From Kitasatospora fiedleri (lineage in GTDB: Bacteria; Actinomycetota; Actinomycetes; Streptomycetales; Streptomycetaceae), in contig NZ_OX419519.1 in the NCBI RefSeq assembly GCF_948472415.1, positions 1,922,001 to 1,986,000 on the forward strand: a stretch of 64,000 nucleotides of DNA, written 5' to 3'. The notes beneath the pieces are model-generated. The model searched no databases, was not told the origin of the DNA, and worked only from the letters and a program-made list of their open reading frames with translations. Shown one piece after another: positions 1-8,040 of the stretch; the stretch's first letter is position 1, and every line of letters begins with the position of its first letter. A program made the translations under genes and the position numbers.

Positions 1-2
1 GC

Positions 3-592
3 ATGGCGGAACTGCGGGTGCCGGCCCTGGTGCTGGCGGCGGGCGGCGGGTCGCGCCTCGGCGGGCGGCCGAAGGCGCTGCTGTCCTACCGGGGGCGGAC
101 GCTGCTGGAGCACGCGCTGGCGGTGGCGGCGGAGGGCGGCTGCGACGGCGCGGTCGCGGTGCTGGGCGCGGCGGCCGGGAGGTGCGGGCCCGGGCGGACA
201 CCGACGGCTGTCGACTCGTCGACAATCCCGACTGGCGCACCGGCATGGCCTCCTCGCTGCTCGCGGGCCTGGCCGCGCTGCCGCCGGGGGCGACGGCCGC
301 GCTGGTCCTGCTGGTGGACACGCCGGGCGTCACCGCGGCGGCGGTCCGTCGGCTGCTGGCCGTGCACGCGGGGCCCGCGGACCTCGCCTCCTGCGCCTAC
401 GCCGGGCGCCGGGCGCACCCGGTGCTGATCGGCGCCGCGCACTTCCCGGCCCTGCGCACCACGGCCACCGGCGACGCGGGGGCCCGGGCGCTGCTGGCGT
501 CCCGTCCGGTGGCCCTGGTCGACTGCACGGACGCGGCCGTCCCGGACGACCTCGACACCCCGGCCGACCTGGTCCGCTGGGGCATCGGCTGA
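3..592 (+). CDS. MocA/MobA-like molybdopterin nucleotidyltransferase (frameshifted)
   Basis: The N-terminus carries LVLAAGGGSRLGGRPKAL, the nucleotide-binding signature of the NTP-transferase fold shared by MobA and MocA. Such enzymes transfer CMP or GMP to molybdopterin and usually serve xanthine-dehydrogenase-type enzymes. The second half (VDNPDWRTGMASSL, LLVDTPGVT, then a C-terminus ending at 592) matches the rest of the same domain but lies in another frame. The frame moves back by one near the GGG run at about 175-182, so the sequence behaves as if one base were missing. Joined, the protein would be about 196 residues, normal for the family. ATG at 3 is taken as the start, but the window edge hides anything upstream. 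No partner oxidase gene is visible. The family is clear; the exact substrate nucleotide is not. Confidence 0.75.
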   Translation, partial: GGTAGAGPGAGGGRRVAPRRAAEGAAVLPGADAAGARAGGGGGGRLRRRGRGAGRGGREVRARADTDGCRLVDNPDWRTGMASSLLAGLAALPPGATAALVLLVDTPGVTAAAVRRLLAVHAGPADLASCAYAGRRAHPVLIGAAHFPALRTTATGDAGARALLASRPVALVDCTDAAVPDDLDTPADLVRWGIG

Positions 593-711
593 CGCCCGCC
601 GCCCCCGCCGGTGCCCGTCCGCCCCGGGGGCCACGGCGGTCGCGCGCGCCCCCCGGCGCGTGACCGTCCGCGCACCTTTTCCCCACCTCAACTCCGCTGG
701 AGGAATACCTC

Positions 712-726
712 ATTCCGTACCGGTCG
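712..726. promoter_or_regulatory. Short inverted repeat GGAAT-N5-ATTCC
   Basis: A perfect 5-bp inverted repeat with a 5-bp spacer lies about 95 bp upstream of the zinc-ribbon gene, in the 593-818 intergenic stretch. It could be an operator or a recognition element. No regulator can be assigned and short repeats like this arise by chance. Nothing else was recognised in this intergenic region. Confidence 0.2.
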
Positions 727-818
727 GGGCGCCGATCGGCCAGGATGGAGACTCATCCCTCCCGCCGATCCCCTCCCCCGATTTCCTCCCACCCCGATCC
801 GAACGGACGGTGACCACC

Positions 819-1676
819 ATGCCGCTGCCCGAGGACGCCGCCGGCGCCACCGACGAGAGGGGCCCGAACGGGTTTCCCCCCGGTTCGCCGTCGGGAGCGA
901 GCCAGTTGCGCTGCCCGGCCTGCCGGGCCGAGCGCCGGTACGAGCCGCCGAGCCTGCCCTGCCCGTGCGGGGCGCAGCTGCGGGTGCCGCTGCTGCGCGG
1001 CGGGGTGCCGGTGCAGGTGCGGTTCCGGTCCTGGGAGGACTCCTGGCTGAACATGCGCTGCCCGCACTGCGGGCGCAGCGACCAGTGGCCGCAGCCGGAG
1101 TTCACCTGCGACTGCGGGGCGACCGTCCGGCTGCCGGTGGACCGGGCGCCGCGCCCGCAGGGCACCGGGCCGCGCTCGGTCCGCCCGGTGGAGAGCGCCC
1201 GCCCGTACACCACCGCCGTCCCGCCGGCCGTCCCGGCCCCGGTGGTTGACCCGCCGGCCGCCGGTTCGGGCCCGGCCCGCGCGCTGCGCCCGCCGTTCCG
1301 CCCGCAGCCGGTGCGCACCCCGCAGGACGCGGTGCTGACGGCGGCCCGCTACCTGCAGTGGCTGGGCTTCGCCGACCTGGAGCCGGCGCCGGGCCCGGAG
1401 CGGGACTCCACCACCCTGCTGGGCGAGCGGATCGTGGCCCGGGTGGACACCTGGACCGAGCCCGCCGACGTCAAGGCGGTGGAGTGCCTGTGGCTGGAAA
1501 CCCTCCACGGCGAGGACGTCGCGGCGGCCATGTTCACCGTCTCCGGCTACTCCCGGCAGACCGTGGTCCGCGGCGAGCAGCTGCTGGTCGCCCTGTTCAC
1601 GCTGGACGCGGCGGGCATCCCGCAGCCGTCGAACGGCGCCGCCGAGGCCCTGATGGAGACCGGCTGGACGTCCTGA
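819..1676 (+). CDS. Double zinc-ribbon protein with a YbjN/endonuclease-like C-terminal domain
   Basis: About 285 residues. Two zinc-ribbon units sit in the first 110 residues (CPAC then CPCG; CPHC then CDCG), each with spacing fit for one zinc ion. A Pro/Arg-rich linker follows, then a compact alpha/beta domain of about 115 residues beginning near TPQDAVLTAARYLQWLGF. The length and pattern of that domain loosely recall Mrr/RecB-like restriction-endonuclease folds, but I see no convincing D-ExK catalytic set, so it may be a binding domain. I chose ATG 819, with GGTG a few bases upstream; GTG 810 in the same frame is an alternative. It stands alone and its function is unknown. Confidence 0.75.
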   Translation: MPLPEDAAGATDERGPNGFPPGSPSGASQLRCPACRAERRYEPPSLPCPCGAQLRVPLLRGGVPVQVRFRSWEDSWLNMRCPHCGRSDQWPQPEFTCDCGATVRLPVDRAPRPQGTGPRSVRPVESARPYTTAVPPAVPAPVVDPPAAGSGPARALRPPFRPQPVRTPQDAVLTAARYLQWLGFADLEPAPGPERDSTTLLGERIVARVDTWTEPADVKAVECLWLETLHGEDVAAAMFTVSGYSRQTVVRGEQLLVALFTLDAAGIPQPSNGAAEALMETGWTS

Positions 1677-1839
1677 GGCCCCGTCGGCACGCCACCGTCC
1701 GGATCGGGCCGTTCCGGATTTCCTCGCGCTCGTGATCTGGTGCACAAGCTCCGGCGCGTGTTGAATTGCCGCCACGGCGCGGGCGCTTGGGGAGGCCGGC
1801 GGGTCGTTGCATGGCGCGCACAAGGAGGTGGCGTTGTCG

Positions 1840-2643
1840 GTGCACGGGACTGCCCCGGGGGGCATGGCGGACGTCGTCTGGCGGCTGAGGTCGCGCGGCT
1901 GCTGGCAGGAGGCGGCCGACCTGCTGCGCCCGCAGGCCGGGCGGGACCCGGCCGCGGCGCTCCAGCGGGCGGAACTCCTGATCGAGCAGTGCCTGTTCAC
2001 CGCGGACCACTGGGAGCGGGCGGAGGACGCGCTGCGCCAGGCGGAGGCGTCGGTCGCGGGCATCGAGGCGCGGGCGGCGGCCTCCTGCGCCCGGGGGTTC
2101 CTGGCGTACGTGGCGAGCGTGCTGGGCCGCCGGGACCGGCTGGACGAGGCGCAGGCGGCGCTCGGGCGGACCTCGGCGCTGCTGGCGCCGCGGGCGCCGG
2201 GGCGTCCGCTGCTGGACTTCCGGCGCGGGCTGGTCGCGGAGAACCTGCTGCACGACCCGGCGGCGGCGCACAGCGCGTACGCCCGGGCGCACGAGGGGGC
2301 CCGGGAACGCGGGGACGAGCTGCTGCGCTCCTCGACCTGGCGGCACCTGGCGGGCCTGGCCCGGGCGGCGGGCGACCGGGAGCGGGCGCGGGCCGGGTTC
2401 GCGGCCTCGCTGCGGCTGCGCGAGCAGCTGGGTTTCACGGTGGGGGTGGCGCCGGCGCTGGCCGCGCTGGCGGAGGTGTCGGAGCCGGCCGAGGCGGAAC
2501 GGCTGCGGGCGGAGGCGGCCCGGCTGGTGCAGGCGCTCGGCGGGGTGCCGGTGTGGCTGGCGAGGCGGCTGGCCCAGGTCCCGGCGCAGCCCGGTCCCCC
2601 GGACGGCGGCGCACCGAGCGACCTGCAGCGCGGCATCAGCTAA
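1840..2643 (+). CDS. TPR-like helical repeat protein
   Basis: About 267 residues, rich in Ala, Leu, Arg and Glu. The helical hairpin pattern (WxxAxxLLR, ALQRAELLIEQ, RAEDALRQAEAS, AHSAYARAHEGARERGD, RARAGFAASLRLREQLG) indicates tetratricopeptide-like repeats. It resembles the C-terminal TPR parts of LuxR/SARP regulators but has no DNA-binding or ATPase domain. A very strong ribosome site (AAGGAGGT, 1822-1829) precedes both TTG 1834 and GTG 1840; GTG is preferred, TTG is possible. No transmembrane segment or signal peptide is seen. The stop codon overlaps the iron box of the next gene, so the two are adjacent but probably separate transcripts. Partner and role are unknown. Confidence 0.7.
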   Translation: MHGTAPGGMADVVWRLRSRGCWQEAADLLRPQAGRDPAAALQRAELLIEQCLFTADHWERAEDALRQAEASVAGIEARAAASCARGFLAYVASVLGRRDRLDEAQAALGRTSALLAPRAPGRPLLDFRRGLVAENLLHDPAAAHSAYARAHEGARERGDELLRSSTWRHLAGLARAAGDRERARAGFAASLRLREQLGFTVGVAPALAALAEVSEPAEAERLRAEAARLVQALGGVPVWLARRLAQVPAQPGPPDGGAPSDLQRGIS

Positions 2644-2659
2644 GGTGAGCCTTACCTGT
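2641..2659. promoter_or_regulatory. Iron box (DmdR/IdeR-type operator)
   Basis: The 19-mer TAAGGTGAGCCTTACCTGT is a near-palindrome centred on position 2650. It fits the actinobacterial iron-box pattern TWAGGTWAGSCTWACCTWA at 16 of 19 positions, the misses being at positions 7, 18 and 19. It begins on the stop codon of the TPR gene and lies about 80 bp upstream of the FhuF-like gene, a classic iron-regulated target. DmdR1/IdeR with Fe2+ would repress from here (inference from the motif). Confidence 0.75.
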
Positions 2660-2686
2660 CCGGGGCGAGCAGTGGCCCGGGCAGGT
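2654..2686. terminator. Hairpin overlapping the iron box
   Basis: ACCTGTCCGGG pairs with CCCGGGCAGGT over 11 positions including one G-U, with an 11-nt loop. It follows the TPR gene stop by about 10 nt, so it can end that transcript. Its left arm shares bases with the iron box. Confidence 0.45.
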
Positions 2687-2738
2687 CCACCTCGCCGTGC
2701 CCGGGCCCGCTCCCGGGAGCACCACCCAGGGAGCCCGC

Positions 2739-3556
2739 GTGACCACGTACCAGGTCGAGCAGTCCCCCGCCGCCCCCACCGCCTCCGCCGCCCGCGACGC
2801 CCTCCCCTGCCGGGGGAGCTGGCTGCGGCTGGGCCAGGTCTTCCCGACCTGCGCATCCACCACGCCGCCCCGCGCACCGGCCCCGGCTGGACCACCGCCG
2901 CGGCGCTGGCCGGGGACGCGGCGGCGCTGGAGGCGATGGTCGCCTTCGACGAGCGCCTCGGCCTCGACCTGTACGGCGCGCCGACCCGGCCGGACGTCAC
3001 CGCCGGGTTCAGCCTGCACCGCTACGCCTGGCCGGTCGCGCTGGCCTTCACGCTGCCCTGGCTGCTGGAGCGCCGGGTGCCGCTGCTGCCGCCGTCGCGG
3101 GTCTCGATCAACCGGACCACCGGGGAGCTGACCGCCCGCCCGGTCGGCTTCCACTGCCTGCCCGACGACCCGGCCGCCGGCCGCGCCGACGCGCGGGTCG
3201 TGCCGGACCGCCGGGCGCTCGACGCCGCCCTGCGCACCGCGCTCGCCGAGCACTTCGCGCCCGTCCTGGACTCCTTCCGCCCCCTGGTCCGCCGCGGCCC
3301 GCGCACCCTGTGGGGGCTGGTGACCGACGACGTGGTGGACGGCCTCTGGTACGTGGCGGGCCTGCTGGGCGAGGAGCCGCGGGCGGTGGCCGCGCTGGAG
3401 GCGCTGCTGACCGGCGACGCCGCGGCGGCCCCGTTCGTGGGCACGCCGGGCTTCCGCGCCGAGGGCGGCGGGCGGGCCCGGACCAGGGTCAGCTGCTGCC
3501 TGTACTACACCGTCCGGCCGACCGAACTCTGCGTCAGCTGCCCGCGCGCCAAATAG
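2739..3556 (+). CDS. FhuF-like (2Fe-2S) ferric-siderophore reductase (frameshifted)
   Basis: The C-terminus holds CC-x10-C-x2-C (VSCCLYYTVRPTELCVSC), the 2Fe-2S cluster motif of FhuF-type ferric reductases that release iron from imported siderophores in the cytoplasm. GTG 2739, behind AGGGAG, starts the reading VTTYQVEQ and continues to RLGQVFP. The family sequence then resumes one frame back as DLRIHHA. The break is at TTCCCGACC (2841-2849) and looks like one missing C or G. Joined, the protein would be about 272 residues, the normal size. The iron box about 80 bp upstream predicts derepression under iron starvation. No siderophore biosynthesis or uptake genes are adjacent, so this is a stand-alone reductase. 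Confidence 0.8.
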
Positions 3557-3589
3557 GTCTGACCATCATTCATTTCCGGGGGATAACCC

Positions 3590-3602
3590 GGGGAAATTCC
3601 CC
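3590..3602. promoter_or_regulatory. Palindrome GGGGAAATTCCCC
   Basis: A perfect 13-bp inverted repeat (GGGGAA/TTCCCC around one A) lies 33 bp after the reductase stop and 100 bp before the DUF2637 gene. A second small hairpin (CCGGG-N6-CCCGG) precedes it directly. It may be part of a terminator or an operator; the data do not decide. Confidence 0.3.
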
Positions 3603-3701
3603 CCTATCGGGGTAATGGCCCCGATCCCGCCTCGATCGCCGAATTTCTCCGCCATGATGGTCCCCGCCATCACGACCCGGAAAGCGAGGCTGGATCAGGT
3701 C

Positions 3702-4709
3702 ATGAGACTGTCGGACATACCGCTGGGCTGGGCCGTCGCCGGTACGGCCGCCCTGGTGGCCGTCGTCGCCCTGCTGGCCTTCGCCCGCAGCCGCACCGGC
3801 TCCGCCACCACCGCGGGCAGCGGCCCGGACTCCTCCTGGGAGCGGGCCGAAGAGCGCCGCCGCCGCACCGAGTCCCTCTACGGCGGCGCCTCCTACCTGC
3901 TGCTCTTCTGCTGCGCCGCGGTCGCCGCCGCGCTCTCCTTCCACGGGCTGGTCGGCTTCGGCGTCCAGAACCTGGGCCTGTCCGGCGGCTGGGAGTACCT
4001 GGTCCCGTTCGGCCTGGACGGCGCGGCCATGTTCTGCTCGGTGCTCGCCGTCCGCGAGGCCAGCCACGGCGACGCCGCGCTCGGCTCCCGCCTGCTGGTG
4101 TGGCTGTTCGCCGCCGCGTCCGCCTGGTTCAACTGGGTGCACGCCCCGCGCGGGCTCGGCCACGACGGCGCCCCGCAGTTCTTCGCCGGAATGTCGCTCT
4201 CGGCGGCCGTCCTGTTCGACCGCGCACTGAAGCAGACCCGGGTCGCCGCCCTCCGCGAGCAGGGCCTGGTGCCCCGCCCGCTGCCGCAGATCCGGGTGGT
4301 CCGCTGGCTGCGCGCCCCGCGCGAGACGTACGCCGCCTGGTCGCTGATGCTGCTGGAGGGCGTGCGCACCCTGGACGAGGCGGTCGAGGAGGTCCGCGAC
4401 GACAAGCGGACGGCGGCCGAGGACCGCGAGCGCCGCAGGCTGGTCTCCCGCCGGGAGCGGGCCGAGATCCGGGCGATCGGCCGCCAGCCGGGCGCCGGCT
4501 GGCGCCACCGCACCGCCCGCCAGCTCGAACCCGCCGCGGCCCCCGCGCCGTCCGCCCCGACGGAGCCCGCCATAGCACCCGCCGGCCTCCCCGCCACCCC
4601 GGCGGCGCACCGCAGCATCGACCTCACCCCGGAGGAGGACACCGTGACCCTGCCGCGGCTCGACTCGCTGGAGCAGAAGCTCAAGGACCTGGAGCAGCAG
4701 TTCGGGTGA
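3702..4709 (+). CDS. DUF2637 family membrane protein
   Basis: About 335 residues. An N-terminal hydrophobic helix (WAVAGTAALVAVVALLAF) is followed by a charged stretch and three more membrane segments (YLLLFCCAAVAAALSFHGL; the FGLDGAAMFCSVLAV region; LLVWLFAAASAWFNWVHAP). This is the DUF2637 arrangement found in many Streptomyces chromosomal and plasmid-transfer (Spd-like) proteins. The C-terminal half is cytoplasmic: basic, probably helical, ending in a short coiled coil (LDSLEQKLKDLEQQFG). ATG 3702 is chosen because the first membrane helix begins just after it. It is convergent with the SpoIIE gene. Family membership is firm; the cellular role is not known. Confidence 0.8.
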   Translation: MRLSDIPLGWAVAGTAALVAVVALLAFARSRTGSATTAGSGPDSSWERAEERRRRTESLYGGASYLLLFCCAAVAAALSFHGLVGFGVQNLGLSGGWEYLVPFGLDGAAMFCSVLAVREASHGDAALGSRLLVWLFAAASAWFNWVHAPRGLGHDGAPQFFAGMSLSAAVLFDRALKQTRVAALREQGLVPRPLPQIRVVRWLRAPRETYAAWSLMLLEGVRTLDEAVEEVRDDKRTAAEDRERRRLVSRRERAEIRAIGRQPGAGWRHRTARQLEPAAAPAPSAPTEPAIAPAGLPATPAAHRSIDLTPEEDTVTLPRLDSLEQKLKDLEQQFG

Positions 4710-4753
4710 GGGCGCCTGTCGCGCCCGTCGACGGCTGACGCCCCCGGGGCCTG

Positions 4754-6949
4754 TCAGCTGCTGAGTTCGAACCACATCCGCTTGCCGGTGCCCCGGGGCT
4801 CCACGCCCCAGGTGTCGGCGAGCGCCTCGACCAGCATCAGGCCGCGGCCGGAGGACGCCTGCTCGCCGGGGGTGCGGCGGGTCGGCCAGAGGTCGGACTC
4901 GTCCTCGACCTCGACCCGCAGCCGGGCCCGGCCGCGCTCCTGGTAGAGGCGGGCGGTGAACATCGCGTCGCGGTCGGTGTGCCGGATCGCGTTGGTGACG
5001 AGTTCGGAGGAGAGCAGCTCGGCGGTGTCGATCAGTTCGGGCACGCCCCAGCGCCGCAGCGCGTCCCGGAGTTCGCCGCGCAGTTCGGCGATCCGGGCCA
5101 GGTCGGCCTGGCCGATCCGGCGGCGCAGCTGCTGCGCGGCGCGCCCGCCCGCGGGGCCGTCCCAGCGCAGCAGGAGCAGGGCGATGTCGTCCTCGCGCTC
5201 GCTGCCGTCGGCGGCCTGGGAGGCGATCCGGTCGGCGAGTTCCTCCAGCGGTTCGCGGGGTGACTCGTCGATGCCGGGGAGCTCGCCGGAGACGGTCGCG
5301 CAGAGCCGGGCGAAGCCGGTGTCGAGGTCCATGTCGCGGGCCTCGACCAGTCCGTCGGTGCAGAGCACGACCGTCTCGCCGGGGTCGAGGCTGAACCGGG
5401 TGACCCGGTACTCCTCGTCGGGGTCGACGCCCAGCGGCAGGCCGCCGGCGACCGGGACGGGGTGCGCGGTGCCGTCGGCGCGGCGCACCACCGGGTCGAG
5501 GTGCCCGGCCCGGACGGCGTAGACCACGCCGTAGTCGACGTTGACCTCGGCGTAGGTGCAGGTGGCGAAGTGGTCGGTGTCGAGGTCGGCGAGGAAGCGG
5601 GAGGCGCGGGCCATCACCGCGGCGGGCGGGTGGCCCTCGGCGGCGTAGGCGCGCAGCGCGATCCGCAGCTGGCCCATGATGCCGGCGGCGTGCACGTCGT
5701 GGCCCTGGACGTCGCCGATGACCAGGCCGACGTGCCCGCCGGGGAGCGGGACGACGTCGTACCAGTCGCCGCCGATCTGGAGGCCGGAGCCGGCCGCGAG
5801 GTAGCGGACGGCGGTGCTGACGCCGGGGACGGCGGGGACGGTGCGGGGCAGCATGACGCGCTGGAGGCCGGCGGCGAGTTCGTGCTCGGCGTCGTGCAGG
5901 CGGGCCCGGGCCAGCGACTGGGCGACCAGGCCGCCGAGGGTGGAGAGCAGGGTCCGCTCGTCGGCGTCGAGTTCGCGGTCGTCGTCGAAGGAGACCACGC
6001 AGATGCCGGTGGGACGGCCGCTGGCGATCAGCGGCAGGAAGGCCCAGGAGGAGCGGCCGCTCCGCTCGGCCCAGTCCCAGGCTTCGGGGTAGCGCTCGCG
6101 GTACTCCTCGCGGCTGGAGACGAAGATCGGGGCGCGCTGCCGGACCGCCTCGGCGGCGGGGTGGGTGGGGGCCAGCGGGACGCGGTCGAACTGGTTGCTG
6201 AGGCCGTTGTGGTAGCCGGTGGAGCCGAGCAGCGCGATCCGCCCGGCCTCCAGCGAGGCCAGCGCGAGGCCGTCGGGGCCCAGGCCCGGCAGCGGCAGTT
6301 CGGTGAAGACCCGGGCGACGTCCCGGACGGTGACGGCCTCGGAGAGCGCCCGGGCGGCCTCCTTGATGAACCGGGAGCGCTGCTCGCGCAGCACGGCCAG
6401 TTCGTCGGCGCGCTCGCGCTTGTGCAGTTCGACGGTGGCGTCCCAGACGAAGCCGACCATCCGGGACGGGCGGCCGAAGGCGTCGGCCAGCACCCGGCCG
6501 CGGAAGCGCACGGCGTGCAGTTCGCCGTCGGGGAAGACGGTGCGGTAGTAGGCGCCGCACTGGCCGAGCTCGGCGACGGCGCGCTCGACCCGGCGGCGCA
6601 CCACGGGCGCGTCCTCGGGGTGCAGCAGGGCCAGGAAGGAGGCGGAGGTGCGGTCGAAGGGCTGCCCGACCAGGCCGAGGATCGCGCAGGCGCGCTGGTC
6701 GCCGACCAGCGCGTCGCGGCGGATGTCCCAGTCGAACGAGCCGATGCCGTTGGCGGCCATCGCCGGTTCCAGCCACTCGGGGCTGGAGTCGCCGGTGCGG
6801 GTCGGCAGGCCGCGCCCGGAGGACGGCACGGGGCGGCCGACGGACGGGCCGGGGGCGGTGCGCAGCGGGTTCGCGGGGGTCTCGTTCCTGGTGGCCTGGG
6901 CGGGCGGGGTGCGGCGGGCGGGCCCAGGCGCCTCGGGCTCTGTGGCCAT
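4754..6949 (-). CDS. PAS-GAF-SpoIIE (PP2C) phosphatase with C-terminal HATPase domain
   Basis: About 731 residues, soluble. After a disordered Pro/Arg-rich start come a PAS domain (about 60-190, with FDWDIRRDALVGD and HPEDAPVV), a GAF domain (about 230-380), a SpoIIE/PP2C phosphatase (about 385-590; GGDWYDVVPL, IGDVQGHDV, LCTDGLVEARD, EDDIALLLL) and an RsbW-like HATPase (ELLSSELVTNAIRHTD, SSGRGLMLVEALADTWGV). The acidic metal ligands of PP2C are visible. Such proteins control sigma factors through anti-sigma antagonists in a partner-switching loop. The start at 6949 has a good AGGAG five bases upstream. The next gene on the same strand encodes a second HATPase protein, suggesting a linked signalling pair. 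Confidence 0.9.
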   Translation of the reverse strand: MATEPEAPGPARRTPPAQATRNETPANPLRTAPGPSVGRPVPSSGRGLPTRTGDSSPEWLEPAMAANGIGSFDWDIRRDALVGDQRACAILGLVGQPFDRTSASFLALLHPEDAPVVRRRVERAVAELGQCGAYYRTVFPDGELHAVRFRGRVLADAFGRPSRMVGFVWDATVELHKRERADELAVLREQRSRFIKEAARALSEAVTVRDVARVFTELPLPGLGPDGLALASLEAGRIALLGSTGYHNGLSNQFDRVPLAPTHPAAEAVRQRAPIFVSSREEYRERYPEAWDWAERSGRSSWAFLPLIASGRPTGICVVSFDDDRELDADERTLLSTLGGLVAQSLARARLHDAEHELAAGLQRVMLPRTVPAVPGVSTAVRYLAAGSGLQIGGDWYDVVPLPGGHVGLVIGDVQGHDVHAAGIMGQLRIALRAYAAEGHPPAAVMARASRFLADLDTDHFATCTYAEVNVDYGVVYAVRAGHLDPVVRRADGTAHPVPVAGGLPLGVDPDEEYRVTRFSLDPGETVVLCTDGLVEARDMDLDTGFARLCATVSGELPGIDESPREPLEELADRIASQAADGSEREDDIALLLLRWDGPAGGRAAQQLRRRIGQADLARIAELRGELRDALRRWGVPELIDTAELLSSELVTNAIRHTDRDAMFTARLYQERGRARLRVEVEDESDLWPTRRTPGEQASSGRGLMLVEALADTWGVEPRGTGKRMWFELSS

Positions 6950-7146
6950 GCTTCTCCTGCCGGTGTGCCTTGCCCGGCGGCCGCGGGGAACCCGTGTCCC
7001 CTGCCGGGCCGGCCGGGCCGCGATGATGGTGCGTGCCTCCTGGCACACATTCTCACTACCCTCTCGTATGTTCGGCAAGGCGGCAATGCCGCTGGGCCGA
7101 ACGGTACGGATCGCACACGATCACGTCCGGCATATGCACCCGCGGC

Positions 7147-7188
7147 CCCGTCCGCGCGGCGCTCCGATCCCGTCCGCGCGGCGCTCCG
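7147..7188. repeat. 20-bp direct repeat, two copies
   Basis: CCCGTCCGCGCGGCGCTCCG occurs at 7147-7166 and again at 7169-7188, with a third degenerate copy after it. It lies in the 6950-7243 intergenic region between the two HATPase genes. Apart from the SpoIIE gene's ribosome site I recognise nothing else there. Confidence 0.6.
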
Positions 7189-7243
7189 GCCGGGCCCGCG
7201 CGGCGTTCGGGGCGGCCTCCGGCAGCGGGCCGGAATTCCCGGT

Positions 7244-7828
7244 TCAGGCCGCGGACAGTTCGAACCAGGTGGTCTTCCCGTCGGCCCGCAGCTGCACGCC
7301 CCAGTCGTCCGCCAGCGCCTCCACCAGCAGCAGGCCGCGCCCCGAGGTGGCCGTCTCGGAGGCCGCGCGCCGGTTGGGCACCCGACCGCCGGCGGCATCC
7401 TGCACCTCGACCCGCAGCCGGGCGGCGTCGGTCAGCACCGCGTCGAACACCGCGCCCCGGCCGGTGTGCACCAGCGCGTTGGTGACCAGCTCGGAGGCGA
7501 GCAGCTCCGCGGTGTCGGCCAGCTCCGCGGGGACGCCCCAGTGCTCCAGCGCAACCCGCAGCCGACGGCGGACCGCGCCGACCGCCGGCAGGTCCGCCGC
7601 GTCCAGCGCGGCGTGCAGCCGGCGGTGCAGCGCGCACCCGGGCAGGTGCGCCGCCGGGGCCTCCGGCACCGGCCCCCGGTGCTCGGCCCCCTCCCGCCAC
7701 GACGCCGACCGCTGCCGCGGGAACCTCGCCCGACCGTCCATCAACCTCGTACGCCCCCCGCCGTGGCTCCGCACCGCGCCGCCCCCGCTCCCCCGGCGGT
7801 CCGGCAGTCGCTTCTCGCCTTTCCTCAT
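7244..7828 (-). CDS. RsbW-like ATP-binding (HATPase) protein
   Basis: About 194 residues. The C-terminal 120 form a GHKL ATPase of the anti-sigma/serine-kinase type: the N box is ELLASELVTNALVHTG, followed by VEVQDAAGG and SGRGLLLVEALADDWGVQL. The N-terminal 65 residues are basic and probably disordered. These stand-alone Streptomyces HATPases are thought to phosphorylate anti-anti-sigma proteins or bind sigma factors. The ATPase closely resembles the C-terminal domain of the SpoIIE protein encoded next door, which suggests duplication or a shared target. ATG 7828, with GGAG nearby, is preferred over in-frame GTG 7834, where the spacing would be too short. Confidence 0.8.
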   Translation of the reverse strand: MRKGEKRLPDRRGSGGGAVRSHGGGRTRLMDGRARFPRQRSASWREGAEHRGPVPEAPAAHLPGCALHRRLHAALDAADLPAVGAVRRRLRVALEHWGVPAELADTAELLASELVTNALVHTGRGAVFDAVLTDAARLRVEVQDAAGGRVPNRRAASETATSGRGLLLVEALADDWGVQLRADGKTTWFELSAA

Positions 7829-8040
7829 GCCCACTCCGCACCCGGAGAACCCCTCGGGCCGCCCGGGTGCCGCGGTCCGCCGTCCTCCCGGTCCGCGCGC
7901 CGGGGTTTCCCCACCCGTGTGCCCGGGGTGTCGGCGGTGCTAAGTTTGAACGACGTTCTAACATCTGTACCGGCTCATCCCGCCACCCCGGCACACCCGC
8001 CACCCCCGCGACCCCCGCGACCCCCACAAAGCGAGGCACC

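Noticed and set aside
753..3000. Long minus-strand open frames opposite the zinc-ribbon and TPR genes
   Set aside because: Composition is Arg/Pro/Ala noise with no domain; the plus-strand genes have the ribosome sites and conserved motifs.
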